Part shown: positions 8,809 to 17,833 of the stretch, one piece after another
Layout: the number at the start of each line of letters is the position of its first letter
How positions within the stretch are numbered: the first letter of the stretch is position 1
IMG/VR virus record: IMGVR_UViG_3300033153_003354
Coordinates: 1-64,000 of that record
Source of the DNA: a virus
Direction: 5' to 3' (one strand)
Length of the DNA: 64,000 nucleotides
The notes under the pieces: generated by a model
Seen by the model: only the letters and a program-made list of their open reading frames with translations
What the model was told of the DNA's origin: nothing
Databases searched by the model: none
Translations under genes and position numbers: made by a program

Positions 8809-10893
8809 ATGAATAAATTACCAGAATGGTGGAATGATGATAAATCATATAAAATAATGAATTGTCTTGATGGGATGAAAGAATTACCTGATAATTGTAT
8901 AGATGCAATTGTAACTGATCCACCTTATTTTCTTGTTAACAATAGTGGTTTTGGTTTTATGGGAAAGAAATGGGATAGTTTAAATATTAGTAATGCTTAT
9001 AGTATAGTATGCAAATCAAACGAAATTGCAAAAACTGTGGTTCGATTTTTTATGTCGTGTCGAGCAGAATCAAATTTGGAAGAGGTAAATATTGTTCAAG
9101 AAAATGTCAATATGCATCTAAACCAAGCAAAAACAAAATCCATTGTGAATGTTCAGTGTGTGGAAAAAAATTCACACGATATAAAAGCCAAATCATTAGC
9201 AAATATCAATTCTGTTCACGGGATTGTTCTTACAAAGGTCGAAGTATTGGATATGTTGAAAGAGTCGTATCCAAACCATATGACTGTTATAGAAAACCAG
9301 AACGAAAATGTATTGTTTGCAGTACCAATTTCATTTATAGAAAAAAATCTCAAAAACACTGTAGCAGAACATGTTTTGAAATTTCCCATAGAGGGAATAT
9401 GCTCGGAAAAAGAAACCCATCTTTTATTGATGGAAGAAGTAAGGATAAAAAATGTTATCGGGGGGATGATTGGGAACATATTAGAAAACGAGTATATGAA
9501 CGAGATAATTATACCTGCCAATACTGTGGAAAACACTGTAAAAAAAAGGAAATACAGGCACATCACAAACGAAAATATTGTGAAACACAAGATAATTCAA
9601 TGGATAACCTTATTACTTTATGTAACAAATGTCACCCCAGAATCGAAGCAGGAATTTATACAATCTCTAATAGTACAATTCCACAAAAACTGGACAATTC
9701 AAGCAATTAGAGTGTTAAAACCAGGTGGTTATTTACTTTCATTTGCAGGGACACGAACACATCATCATATGACACAAGCTATAGAGGATGCTGGATTTGA
9801 AATCAGGGATATGATTTGCTGGGTGTATGGTTCAGGATTTCCTAAATCTCACAATATCGGAAAATCGGTTGATAAATTACAAGGGAATGAAAGAGAAATT
9901 GTTGGAGAAAAGATTAGAGGAAATGTTGAGAAAGCAAAACACGGAGTAACTTTTGCAGGAGCAGACGCAAATAAAAATAATAAATGTATTTTCGGATATG
10001 GGAAAGAAATTTTAACAAAAGGAGTAACACAATGGGAAGGATGGGGCACTGCGCTAAAACCCGCCATGGAACCTATAACGGTTGCAAGAAAACCACTTGG
10101 TGAGAAAACTGTTGCAAAGAATGTGCTGAAATGGGAAACTGGTGGAATTAATATTGATGGTTGTAGAGTTGAATATTTAAATAATGATGATAATAGAATA
10201 GGAAAAAACTATTCACATAAAGCTAAAAGTGGATTAGAAATAGGAAAAAATAAAAATAATTCATCTGGTGAAATACAACAATTACATAATACAAAAGGAA
10301 GATTCCCAGCCAACCTAATCCATGATGGAAGTGAAGAAGTTTTAGATTTATTTCCTGATACAAAAAGTGGTAGTGGGAATGGTAATGCATCAATTGGTGA
10401 ACCAGGAAACGTTACACCTTTAAGAAGGGGCAAATTAATTCCAAGAAATGATTCAGGTTCAGCATCACGATTTTTTTATTTAGCCAAAACATCAAAATCT
10501 GAAAGAAATGTTGGTTGTGAAAATCTTTATTGGTTAGATGGAAAATTAATAGAACACCATCTTTGGCAAACTCTAACAGATGAAAATGAACAACATAAAA
10601 ATGAAAAATCATGGAAACAACACAATGTATCAAATGGTAATATTCATCCAACAGTTAAACCACTGAAATTAATAGAATATCTTGTACGATTAGTAACACC
10701 ACCAAAAGGTGTTGTGTTAGATCCATTTTTGGGTAGTGGAACTACTATCGTTGCATGTCAAAACGAAGGATTTATTGGATTGGGTTTTGAAATGTCAGAT
10801 GAATATGCAGATATAATTGATTGCAGAATCAATAATAAAGAAATAACCAAAGATGAACAAATAGAAATACAATCCATGGATAAATTTTGGTGA
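8809..10893 (+). CDS. DNA methyltransferase interrupted by an in-phase 666-nt insertion, PIP-like C-terminus
   Basis: A 694-residue open frame. Residues 1-67 hold the family N-terminus (LPEWW) and catalytic TDPPY with MGKKWDSLN. Residues 290-694 resume with FHKNWTIQAIRVLKPGG, WVYGSGFPKSHNIG and motif I LDPFLGSGTT near 641. Residues 68-289 match nothing expected and correspond to bases 9010-9675, where another frame encodes an HNH endonuclease. The insertion is bounded by ATAGTA at 9004-9009 and 9670-9675. Removing 666 bases gives a contiguous methyltransferase of 472 residues. The C-terminus IQSMDKFW is PIP-like. Whether the long form is active is unknown. ATG 8809 follows GGGAGGAA; an upstream in-frame ATG at 8782 is rejected. 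Confidence 0.82.
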   Translation: MNKLPEWWNDDKSYKIMNCLDGMKELPDNCIDAIVTDPPYFLVNNSGFGFMGKKWDSLNISNAYSIVCKSNEIAKTVVRFFMSCRAESNLEEVNIVQENVNMHLNQAKTKSIVNVQCVEKNSHDIKAKSLANINSVHGIVLTKVEVLDMLKESYPNHMTVIENQNENVLFAVPISFIEKNLKNTVAEHVLKFPIEGICSEKETHLLLMEEVRIKNVIGGMIGNILENEYMNEIIIPANTVENTVKKRKYRHITNENIVKHKIIQWITLLLYVTNVTPESKQEFIQSLIVQFHKNWTIQAIRVLKPGGYLLSFAGTRTHHHMTQAIEDAGFEIRDMICWVYGSGFPKSHNIGKSVDKLQGNEREIVGEKIRGNVEKAKHGVTFAGADANKNNKCIFGYGKEILTKGVTQWEGWGTALKPAMEPITVARKPLGEKTVAKNVLKWETGGINIDGCRVEYLNNDDNRIGKNYSHKAKSGLEIGKNKNNSSGEIQQLHNTKGRFPANLIHDGSEEVLDLFPDTKSGSGNGNASIGEPGNVTPLRRGKLIPRNDSGSASRFFYLAKTSKSERNVGCENLYWLDGKLIEHHLWQTLTDENEQHKNEKSWKQHNVSNGNIHPTVKPLKLIEYLVRLVTPPKGVVLDPFLGSGTTIVACQNEGFIGLGFEMSDEYADIIDCRINNKEITKDEQIEIQSMDKFW
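9004..9675 (+). mobile_element. 666-nt HNH homing insertion bounded by ATAGTA repeats
   Basis: ATAGTA occurs at 9004-9009 and 9670-9675, both in the methyltransferase frame as Ile-Val. Deleting 9010-9675 joins NISNAYSIV to QFHKNW, giving sequence that reads like an uninterrupted beta-class methyltransferase. The length is an exact multiple of three. I inferred the borders from the repeat and from family similarity. Confidence 0.65.
9009..9710 (+). CDS. HNH homing endonuclease nested out of frame in a methyltransferase gene
   Basis: A 233-residue protein read in a different frame inside the methyltransferase gene. Three Cys-x2-Cys...Cys-x3-Cys knuckles (CKNCG...YCSRKC, CSVCG...FCSRDC, CIVCS...HCSRTC) are followed by a textbook HNH site: RVYERDNYTCQYCG, then IQAHHKR, then DNLITLCNKCH. 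The ATG uses the last A of the 5' ATAGTA repeat. The stop lies 35 bases beyond the 3' repeat, inside host coding sequence. Almost the whole insertion is coding, so there is no room for a group I intron core. It probably nicks or cuts the uninterrupted methyltransferase allele. Confidence 0.88.
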   Translation: MQIKRNCKNCGSIFYVVSSRIKFGRGKYCSRKCQYASKPSKNKIHCECSVCGKKFTRYKSQIISKYQFCSRDCSYKGRSIGYVERVVSKPYDCYRKPERKCIVCSTNFIYRKKSQKHCSRTCFEISHRGNMLGKRNPSFIDGRSKDKKCYRGDDWEHIRKRVYERDNYTCQYCGKHCKKKEIQAHHKRKYCETQDNSMDNLITLCNKCHPRIEAGIYTISNSTIPQKLDNSSN

Positions 10894-10898
10894 TTAAA

Positions 10899-11558
10899 AT
10901 GGAATTAAAAATTGACATACGAGAAACACAAGAACGAATAAATCTTGCAAAATCATTGGTTGATGAAAGTGAAGTTGTAATGTTAGAAGTTGGAGATTAT
11001 GTTTTTGGACCAGTTGGTGTTGAATATAAAGAAGATGATTTTCTATCTTCGGTTACAGGAAGAAAAATGTTTCAACAATTACAAGAATTAGGAGATAATT
11101 ATGAATATCCATTGTTGATTGTAGGAAAGAATTTAGATGAACTATATGAAGAAACAATAAATTCGGATTCTGAAGAAAAAGGAATGCATGAAAACGCTTT
11201 CATTGGCACGATTGCAAGTATGATAGCACGTGGAATTCCACCAATTTTCTTGAGTAACAAAGAATTGGCGATGAAAATCATGATTAAATCTATGGAAAAA
11301 CTAACAGATGGTAAAGATCGTAGAATAAATACTGCAATACGACCAACAGCAAAGGTAGAAGATTATCAACTTGCTATTTTAAAGAGTTTTCCTTTGATGG
11401 GTAGTAAGAAAGCCAATATAGTATTGAATCATTTTGGATCCATAGAAAAATTCATGGGTGCATCCATAGAAGAAATGAAAGAAATAAAAGGCATTGGCAA
11501 ACAAGCAGAAAAATGGTATAATATTATTCATTATGAAGATGATGAAATTGAATGGTAA
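10899..11558 (+). CDS. ERCC4/XPF-family nuclease with helix-hairpin-helix domain
   Basis: A 219-residue nuclease. The catalytic part has the GDYVFGPVGVEYKEDDF stretch near residues 32-48, matching GDxxx...ExK...D of XPF/Hef/Mus81 nucleases, with Tyr where cellular enzymes have Arg in ERK. The C-terminal 70 residues form two HhH motifs (SFPLMGSKKANIVL and IKGIGKQAEKW). These enzymes cut branched or flap DNA, here probably replication or recombination intermediates. It ends in an acidic DDEIEW tail like that of the RecA-like ATPase. I prefer ATG 10899 over TTG 10887, which overlaps the methyltransferase. Confidence 0.82.
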   Translation: MELKIDIRETQERINLAKSLVDESEVVMLEVGDYVFGPVGVEYKEDDFLSSVTGRKMFQQLQELGDNYEYPLLIVGKNLDELYEETINSDSEEKGMHENAFIGTIASMIARGIPPIFLSNKELAMKIMIKSMEKLTDGKDRRINTAIRPTAKVEDYQLAILKSFPLMGSKKANIVLNHFGSIEKFMGASIEEMKEIKGIGKQAEKWYNIIHYEDDEIEW

Positions 11559-11561
11559 AGT

Positions 11562-11570
11562 TTAAATTGA
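11562..11570 (+). promoter_or_regulatory. Possible TATA box before the YopX-like pair
   Basis: GTTTAAATT lies 31-39 bases before the ATG at 11601, in the short gap after the nuclease gene. A strong AAAGGAGG ribosome site follows at about 11589-11596. Confidence 0.35.
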
Positions 11571-11600
11571 TGATATGAATAACTACAAAGGAGGAATGAA

Positions 11601-11981
11601 ATGACTGAAGATATAAGATTAAAAATATGGGAAAAGGATGAAAAAATTATGTCTGAACCATTTAGTATTTGGGATTTGTGGAATCACGATGATTCAAATC
11701 TAGCAGATTTTCAAAATATTGAATTTCTACAATCATATAATAAAACGGATATGAATGGTGTAGAATTGTTCGAGGAAGATATAATAAAAGATACAACTGA
11801 TGGAACACTATTAATTATAAGATCTGGTATTGGTGAATATAATAAAATTATAATGGTAATGGTTGTTGAAACAATGCATGATGAATGGCCAATATATAAA
11901 CATATGGATTCTAAAACATTTTCAACAAAAATAGTAAAAGTTGGTACATCATTTGAAAACCCAGAATTGCTGGAGGAATGA
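11601..11981 (+). CDS. YopX-like protein
   Basis: A 126-residue protein resembling the YopX family common in phages and plasmids. It starts with a strand like IRLKIWEKDEK, has LQSYNKTDMNGVELFEEDII, which matches the family's TGLKDKNGKEIYEGDI core, and ends VGTSFENPELLEE, where the family reads IGNIYENPELL. The family's function is unknown. A very strong AAAGGAGG site precedes the ATG, and the next gene is a second YopX-like protein. Confidence 0.7.
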   Translation: MTEDIRLKIWEKDEKIMSEPFSIWDLWNHDDSNLADFQNIEFLQSYNKTDMNGVELFEEDIIKDTTDGTLLIIRSGIGEYNKIIMVMVVETMHDEWPIYKHMDSKTFSTKIVKVGTSFENPELLEE

Positions 11982-11985
11982 AACA

Positions 11986-12396
11986 ATGAAACAAATAAAA
12001 TTTAGAATATTTTTAGGTGAAAACTATTTTTATTGGGGTTTTGTAAAACATGGAAAACATTTGGTATTTAATGGGTTGCCAAGTGATATACATGATACTA
12101 AATCATTAGAAGAAATTCAAGAAAAATCACAACAATATTCTAATCGTAGAGATAAAAATGATGTTAACATATGTGAGGGTGATTATGTTGGACATGTGAT
12201 TGATGGTAAAATTGTTGGTACTATAATGATGGTTAAGCATGGAGAATACGATAATGATGAAAAGTATGGAGATAATATATCTGGTAATGGATGGTATTTG
12301 GAAACCGATGGTTTCATATTACCTTTTTATATAGAAACATATACAGAAGTTGTTGGAAATATTAACGAAGGTATAAAAATTAATAACGGTGAATAA
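11986..12396 (+). CDS. Second YopX-like protein
   Basis: A 136-residue protein with the YopX outline: MKQIKFRIF at the start, SQQYSNRRDKNDVNICEGDY in the middle (family: QYTGLKDKNGKEIYEGD) and EVVGNINE near the end. It lies four bases after the first copy and is clearly diverged from it. GGAGG at the end of the upstream gene serves as its ribosome site. Confidence 0.65.
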   Translation: MKQIKFRIFLGENYFYWGFVKHGKHLVFNGLPSDIHDTKSLEEIQEKSQQYSNRRDKNDVNICEGDYVGHVIDGKIVGTIMMVKHGEYDNDEKYGDNISGNGWYLETDGFILPFYIETYTEVVGNINEGIKINNGE

Positions 12397-12397
12397 C

Positions 12398-13369
12398 ATG
12401 AACAACATGGCAACAGAATTATACAGACCAACACAACTATCAAACGTCTTTGGACAGGATCATGTGGTAAAGAGATTGAAAGGATATGTTCAACGTGGTA
12501 ATATTCCACATTTCTTGTTTGCCGGACCTCCGGGAACAGGAAAAACAACGTGTGCTATTGCCCTTGCCAAAGAGTTGTATGGAGATGGTTGGAAGAACAA
12601 TTGGTTAGAATTGAATGCTTCAGATGAGCGTGGAATTGATGTTGTACGAACCAAAGTTAAAGGATTTGCTCCAGTATCTTCAATGCACGATGATATAGAA
12701 TTTAAGATAATTTTCCTCGATGAAGCAGATCACATGACCAAAGATGCACAAGCATCATTGAGAAGAGTTATGGAAACATACAGCAAAACTTGCCGTTTTA
12801 TATTATCTTGTAATTATCAAAACAAAATTATATCTCCTTTACAAGATAGATGTGCTATATTTAGATTTGAACCTATTGCAGAAGATAAAATCGTTAAATT
12901 TATAACAACACAATCTACAAACACATTCAACTACAAAATACAAGATGATGCTGTTGATATTGTTGCAAAGGCATGTAAAGGTAGCTTGAGAAGAGCAATG
13001 ACATACTTGGATATGTTCTCTCTTGGTGGAGATATTATTACTACCAAAGATGTTTTGGAAATTCTCAAGGAACCAACTAAGGATGACCTTGAAAAACTCA
13101 AACAAGCAATCATCGGTGGTAACATGAAATTTTGGGAATCAACACTGTTTCAAATGTATTACAAGGGTGGTTTTTCATATATTGAAATATTGGATTCTCT
13201 TTATGATATGATGGTTGGAGATGTCGATGAGAAATTCACTAAAGATCAAAAGATAGCATGTATAATAGCAATTTCTGATACCGATCACTACATTGCTGAA
13301 GGCGGAAATGAACTTCTTCAATTGAGGTGTTTGTTTGGTCGAATAGTCAAAATTATTGGTGGGAAATAG
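12398..13369 (+). CDS. rfcS: Replication factor C small subunit (clamp loader)
   Basis: A 323-residue AAA+ clamp loader subunit. It begins with the RFC box TELYRPTQLSNVFGQ, has Walker A GPPGTGKTT near residue 44, Walker B IIFLDEADHMT near 108, the sensor and arginine-finger stretch LSCNYQNKIISPLQDRC near 138-154, and the helical collar domain at the C-terminus. With RFC-L it should load the viral PCNA. Its stop is directly followed by the ATG of a methyltransferase. ATG 12398 follows GGTG; ATG 12407 is also possible. Confidence 0.9.
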   Translation: MNNMATELYRPTQLSNVFGQDHVVKRLKGYVQRGNIPHFLFAGPPGTGKTTCAIALAKELYGDGWKNNWLELNASDERGIDVVRTKVKGFAPVSSMHDDIEFKIIFLDEADHMTKDAQASLRRVMETYSKTCRFILSCNYQNKIISPLQDRCAIFRFEPIAEDKIVKFITTQSTNTFNYKIQDDAVDIVAKACKGSLRRAMTYLDMFSLGGDIITTKDVLEILKEPTKDDLEKLKQAIIGGNMKFWESTLFQMYYKGGFSYIEILDSLYDMMVGDVDEKFTKDQKIACIIAISDTDHYIAEGGNELLQLRCLFGRIVKIIGGK

Positions 13370-14020
13370 ATGGAATTACCAAATTGGTGGAAACATAAAG
13401 AACAATATGCAATTATGGATTGCTTGGAAGGGATGAAGGATATTCCTGACAATAGTATTGATTTGGTGTTGACCGATCCACCTTATGGTGTTGGTATTGA
13501 TTACGGTGATACTTATGATGATACAGAAAATAATTGGTTTGAATTGATGGATAAATTTATACCAGAAGCATGTAGAATAGGAAAAATGGTAGCTTTTCCA
13601 GCTGGGAAACAAACAAGACTTGGTTGGTATTTCAATAATCATACACCATATTGGTTAATATGTTGGTACAAAGGCTCACCTGGTACAAGGGGAAACCTTG
13701 GATTTGAAGATTGGGAAGCAATAATTGTATATGGCAAGAACAAAGGTGTTCAAATGCATGATTATTTCTATTGTGGACCAAGACCATTTGATAATGGTCA
13801 TCCATGTCCAAAACCTGTTGGGTGGAGTACATGGTTGATTGAACGAATGACAAAGAAAAATGATATAGTTTTAGATCCATTCCTTGGTAGTGGAACCACC
13901 ATGAGATCATGTAGAGAAACTGGAAGAATTGGATTGGGATTTGAGATAAATCCAGACTATGAATCAATTATAAGAAAACAAGCAACATCTGATGCAGAAA
14001 CATTAAATGATTATTTTTAG
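13370..14020 (+). CDS. DNA methyltransferase (beta-class), PIP-like C-terminus
   Basis: A 216-residue paralog of the enzyme at 2710, with the same N-terminus (LPNWWKHKEQY), catalytic TDPPYGVGIDYG near residue 38, and motif I LDPFLGSGTTMRSC near 169. It lies between RFC-S and PolB, deep in the replication operon. The C-terminus AETLNDYF has the Leu-x2-Tyr-Phe spacing of a PIP box. The start follows the RFC-S stop with no gap, so it is translated by coupling. The target sequence cannot be read from the protein. Confidence 0.88.
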   Translation: MELPNWWKHKEQYAIMDCLEGMKDIPDNSIDLVLTDPPYGVGIDYGDTYDDTENNWFELMDKFIPEACRIGKMVAFPAGKQTRLGWYFNNHTPYWLICWYKGSPGTRGNLGFEDWEAIIVYGKNKGVQMHDYFYCGPRPFDNGHPCPKPVGWSTWLIERMTKKNDIVLDPFLGSGTTMRSCRETGRIGLGFEINPDYESIIRKQATSDAETLNDYF

Positions 14021-14030
14021 GAGGAAAAGC

Positions 14031-16415
14031 ATGAAAATCCTAGTAACAAAAATGGCAAATACCAACAATAGATCAATATTCAATGGAGTAGATATATTTG
14101 GTAGAGATGAAAATGGTGAAAAATGGTCTGCCACAATCACTGGATTAAAACCATATATGTTTGTTGAAAAGTATGATAAATCAATACCAGAAGTAACACA
14201 TTATGAAGTTGGTGCAGGAAAAACACTTAAAAATGAACCACTCACAAAATTATTTGTAAATCATCCTGGGCAGATTCCAGCAGTAAAAAGTCATTTTTTC
14301 ACTCATTGGGAAGCGGATATTAAATGGGTTGATCGTGTTCGATATGATTGTGGAATAAAAAACACCATTCGTGTTCCAGAAGGTAAAAATTTATTAGAAC
14401 CAAAAGATATAATTCCTATTGCAGATGATTATAGTATAGATTTTCGTTATGCTGTGATTGATATTGAAACTTGGGACGATGGACCCTTTCCAGATCCAGA
14501 AGAAGCTCCACAAAAAATTGTTATGTTCACTCTTTGGGATTCATTTAAAAAGAAATATTTATTGGTTACTTTAGATGAGGTTGATAATGACAAAATCATT
14601 GAAGAATTTAAAAAACAGTTTGGATTTGAACCAGATGTAACGATAAAATCAGTAAAAACAGAATCAGAATTGTTAATATCATTCAAGAATGTTCTTATGA
14701 TGACACAACCTGACATAGTTACTGGTTGGAACTTCAAAAATTTTGATTGGCCATATATTATAAAAAGAATGGAAATAAACAATGTGGAATTCGATCCAAA
14801 ACCATACGCAGTTATGGATGTTATGGGTGGATATAAAATTCTTCGTGAAACACTTGGACCAAATAATCTTGAAGAAGTTGCACAAAATGAATTAGGTGTT
14901 GGTAAACTTCCAATAGAGAGGATTTATAAAATTTGGGAAACAGATCGTGAAAAAATTGCAGCATATAACATTGGAGATGTTTATCTAACAGAAGAAATAA
15001 ACAAACTCAAAGATGTTTTGAATTTTCATACTGCCATGTGCCGTTTTGCTGGATCGCCCTATGAATATTGGAATTATAATTCATTCTTGGTTGATTCTTA
15101 TCTGTTCCATCGTCTTAAAGGACATGTTCAAATTCCATCACGTGGAATAATACAAACCAAAAAAATAGAAGCGGGTGGATTAGTATTTGAACCAAAGAAA
15201 GGGATTTTTGAAAATGTAGCAGTATTAGATAATAAAAGTGAATATCCTTCTGTTATGCGATCACTTAATATGAGTCCAGAAACAGGAGTTGAATCTGGAG
15301 AACACCCCAATGATGAAGTATATACTGCTCCAAGTGGGAATCAATATCTGAAAGAACCACTTGGTTTAATTCCAATGATTATGAATGAAATGATTGAATC
15401 TAGGACTCAAATGAAAGAAGAAATGGTAAAGTTTGATCTTGGAACCAAAGAATATAAAACATGGTGGTCGAAACAAAATGCAACAAAATATTTTATAAAT
15501 TCATTCTATGGTGTATTGGGTGCAGTTGGAAAAGATGGTAAAGCTAATTTCCGTTTGGCCGATGGTGACATTGGTTCTGATGTTACAGAAATTGGTAGAT
15601 TACATGCTAAATGGAATGCTGATTTTCTTATCGATAAAGGATATGATATTATCTATGGTGATACTGACTCTGTTATGTTTCAATTGAAAGAGTTTGACAT
15701 TGAAAAATTAATGAAACTTGAAGATGAAATGAATGATAGTTTTGATGAGTTTGCTGACCAATTTGGTGCAAAGGATAATCATGTTTTTAAGGTAGAATTG
15801 GAAAAAGTATATGAACGATTTCTTCAATCTGGATCAAAAAAGCGATATGCCGGAATATATAAATGGAAAGAAGGAAAAATACGAACAGAATCCATAGAGG
15901 ATAGAATGGATATTAAGGGATATGAAGTTCGTAGATCAAACAGCACAAAGATAACCCAAAAAATACAAAAACAAATACTCATGCTTCTACTTACTGGTGA
16001 AAAGATTGATGTTGTTCGTGAGATAATCATGAATGTTAGACAACAAATTTACAATGGTGAATTAGACAAAGAAATAGCAATTCCATGTGGATTGAGTTCG
16101 AAGGCATACAAAGGAACAATTCCAATACATGCAAGAGCAGCAGCATTTTCTAATGAACATCTTGGAAAGAATTTCAAATATGGTGACAGACCGTATTGGT
16201 GGTATGTTAAAGGTGTTAAGGGTGTTCCAGAAACTAACGTAATAGCCCTAGAATGGACAGACAATCCTTCAGACTATGGAATTGTCATTGACTATGATAA
16301 GATGGTCGAGAGAGCCTTAAAAGGACCGTTAACACCGATCATTGAGACTATGGGGTTGTCATGGGATGAAATTATATCGGGACAAGAACAATCATCTTTG
16401 GAGGAATTTTGGTGA
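14031..16415 (+). CDS. polB: Family B DNA polymerase with canonical C-terminal PIP box
   Basis: A 794-residue replicative polymerase. The 3'-5' exonuclease motifs are visible: IDIETWDDG near residue 142, NFKNFDWPY near 237 and YNIGDVYLT near 317. Polymerase motif A is LDNKSEYPSVM near 398 (first Asp kept, the usual FxSLYPS changed), motif B is KYFINSFYG near 486, and motif C is YGDTDS near 541. The last residues, QSSLEEFW, form a complete PIP box (Q-x2-L-x2-F-W), so it should dock on the viral PCNA. AGGAGG at 14020-14025 marks ATG 14031. The stop overlaps the GTG of the next gene. Confidence 0.93.
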   Translation: MKILVTKMANTNNRSIFNGVDIFGRDENGEKWSATITGLKPYMFVEKYDKSIPEVTHYEVGAGKTLKNEPLTKLFVNHPGQIPAVKSHFFTHWEADIKWVDRVRYDCGIKNTIRVPEGKNLLEPKDIIPIADDYSIDFRYAVIDIETWDDGPFPDPEEAPQKIVMFTLWDSFKKKYLLVTLDEVDNDKIIEEFKKQFGFEPDVTIKSVKTESELLISFKNVLMMTQPDIVTGWNFKNFDWPYIIKRMEINNVEFDPKPYAVMDVMGGYKILRETLGPNNLEEVAQNELGVGKLPIERIYKIWETDREKIAAYNIGDVYLTEEINKLKDVLNFHTAMCRFAGSPYEYWNYNSFLVDSYLFHRLKGHVQIPSRGIIQTKKIEAGGLVFEPKKGIFENVAVLDNKSEYPSVMRSLNMSPETGVESGEHPNDEVYTAPSGNQYLKEPLGLIPMIMNEMIESRTQMKEEMVKFDLGTKEYKTWWSKQNATKYFINSFYGVLGAVGKDGKANFRLADGDIGSDVTEIGRLHAKWNADFLIDKGYDIIYGDTDSVMFQLKEFDIEKLMKLEDEMNDSFDEFADQFGAKDNHVFKVELEKVYERFLQSGSKKRYAGIYKWKEGKIRTESIEDRMDIKGYEVRRSNSTKITQKIQKQILMLLLTGEKIDVVREIIMNVRQQIYNGELDKEIAIPCGLSSKAYKGTIPIHARAAAFSNEHLGKNFKYGDRPYWWYVKGVKGVPETNVIALEWTDNPSDYGIVIDYDKMVERALKGPLTPIIETMGLSWDEIISGQEQSSLEEFW

Positions 16416-16786
16416 ACAAAAAAATAAGAGATGAAATAAAAAAAGAAGTTATGCGAACAGAAATTGTGAAACCAGCACTATATGCACAAGTATGTGATGC
16501 GTGTGATAAGATATTTGATATGAAATCTTATTGCAACGATGATCCACCAGCCGGAGAAATGATAATAACATTTGATAAAAGAAGGATAAATAAAGGTGGG
16601 AATTTTGGTGTATGGACCGTTTGTTCATTCAATTGTGCTCAAAGAATCTTTGATGGTGAATGGAAAAAATCTGATCATGCAATTGGTTTTAGACAACATT
16701 CAAAACCAGTTAGATTTATAGTTACAATAACACCATTTATCAAAGATGAATTGCAACTTATAAAAGAATGGGAAGAAAAGGATTAA
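16412..16786 (+). CDS. Small zinc-binding protein, unknown function
   Basis: A 124-residue protein with CDACDKIFDMKSYC near residues 28-41 and CSFNC near 70-74, which could bind one zinc ion. I do not recognise the family. Start GTG 16412 overlaps the PolB stop and uses the GGAGG in the PolB tail, so the two are co-translated. It sits between PolB and RFC-L, so an accessory replication role is possible but unproven. Confidence 0.6.
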   Translation: MNKKIRDEIKKEVMRTEIVKPALYAQVCDACDKIFDMKSYCNDDPPAGEMIITFDKRRINKGGNFGVWTVCSFNCAQRIFDGEWKKSDHAIGFRQHSKPVRFIVTITPFIKDELQLIKEWEEKD

Positions 16787-16788
16787 CA

Positions 16789-17832
16789 ATGAAACATTTT
16801 GCAGAGAAGTATAGACCAAAAAATCTAAAAAACATCATTGGGAATAAAACTGCCCAGAAACTCATTATAGAGTACATGAATTCATGGATGAATGGTAGAA
16901 TACCACCAACAAAAGCATTGCTTCTGTGTGGTCCTCCGGGTATCGGAAAAACAACTATTGCTGAAGCTCTTGCTAATCAATATGATATTCCACTTGCAAC
17001 CTGGAATTCATCTGATGAACGAACAGCAGATGTTTTCAAAGAAATACAAAAATTTATTCAAGTTGGATCTTCCGAAGGAACAGATGGTGTTCGATTAATT
17101 GTTTTGGATGAAGTTGATGGTGTGAGAGGACAAACCCAACGAGCGATAACAAAACTTATAAAATTGTCATATCAACCAATAATATTAATATGTAACAATA
17201 AAAAGAAAGTTACAAAAGGTGTCCAAGGACAATGTTCAGTGATAAACATGAAAGTTCCATCTATTAGAGATACTGCAAACTTTCTTCTACGAATTGCAAA
17301 AACTGAAGGATTAGATATTTCCAAAGATGATTGTACTGCTATAGCTGAAAAAAGCGGTTCTGTTAGAAGTGCTATCACGAATCTTGAGTTGGTTAGTGAA
17401 GGTGAACTTATCGATAATATAGAACCAATCATTTATGATCTTGAAGAAAAACCAGCAATAAATGAATATTTTGCTGGAAACAGAAAATCCCTTGATGTGG
17501 ATCCAGGAAAAGTTATATTTTATCTTCACGATAGTCATCACTACATGGATTTGATACCATCCTTGGATATAATTAAAGGAAGAATAAAGGGAACTGACTA
17601 TAGACCATGGAAATATTTATTTGGTATTTATAAAATGTTAGAAATAAATGAACCCATGAATGTCCCACGAACATTTTGGGATATGAGTCGAGCACGAACA
17701 AAGGTAGCCGGAGATCAACCAAAGATGGAAAAAGAAGATGAAATAAAGATTAGTAAAGTTCAAATAGTAAAAGAAGTATTAGGTGTTAAAAAGAAAGAAT
17801 CTGATTCCAAAGGTTTAGATAATTTCTTTTAA
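16789..17832 (+). CDS. rfcL: Replication factor C large subunit, PIP-box end
   Basis: A 347-residue AAA+ protein. It begins KHFAEKYRPKNLKNIIG (RFC box II), has Walker A GPPGIGKTT near residue 46 and Walker B LIVLDEVDG near 101, with NNKKKV in place of a sensor. The C-terminal region is shorter than in cellular RFC-L and ends SKGLDNFF, a PIP-box-like end as archaeal RFC-L proteins also have. ATG 16789 is chosen because the RFC motif starts there; the ATG at 16768 lies inside the upstream gene. A tRNA-like sequence follows directly. Confidence 0.88.
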   Translation: MKHFAEKYRPKNLKNIIGNKTAQKLIIEYMNSWMNGRIPPTKALLLCGPPGIGKTTIAEALANQYDIPLATWNSSDERTADVFKEIQKFIQVGSSEGTDGVRLIVLDEVDGVRGQTQRAITKLIKLSYQPIILICNNKKKVTKGVQGQCSVINMKVPSIRDTANFLLRIAKTEGLDISKDDCTAIAEKSGSVRSAITNLELVSEGELIDNIEPIIYDLEEKPAINEYFAGNRKSLDVDPGKVIFYLHDSHHYMDLIPSLDIIKGRIKGTDYRPWKYLFGIYKMLEINEPMNVPRTFWDMSRARTKVAGDQPKMEKEDEIKISKVQIVKEVLGVKKKESDSKGLDNFF

Positions 17833-17833
17833 T

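Noticed and set aside
9216-9590. Minus-strand frame inside the HNH insertion, a third open frame
   Set aside because: Hydrophobic, low-complexity antisense reading with no motif; two sense frames already account for the segment.
9004-9675. Group I intron around the HNH gene
   Set aside because: The endonuclease covers nearly the whole insertion, leaving no space for P3-P8 core helices, and the host frame remains open.
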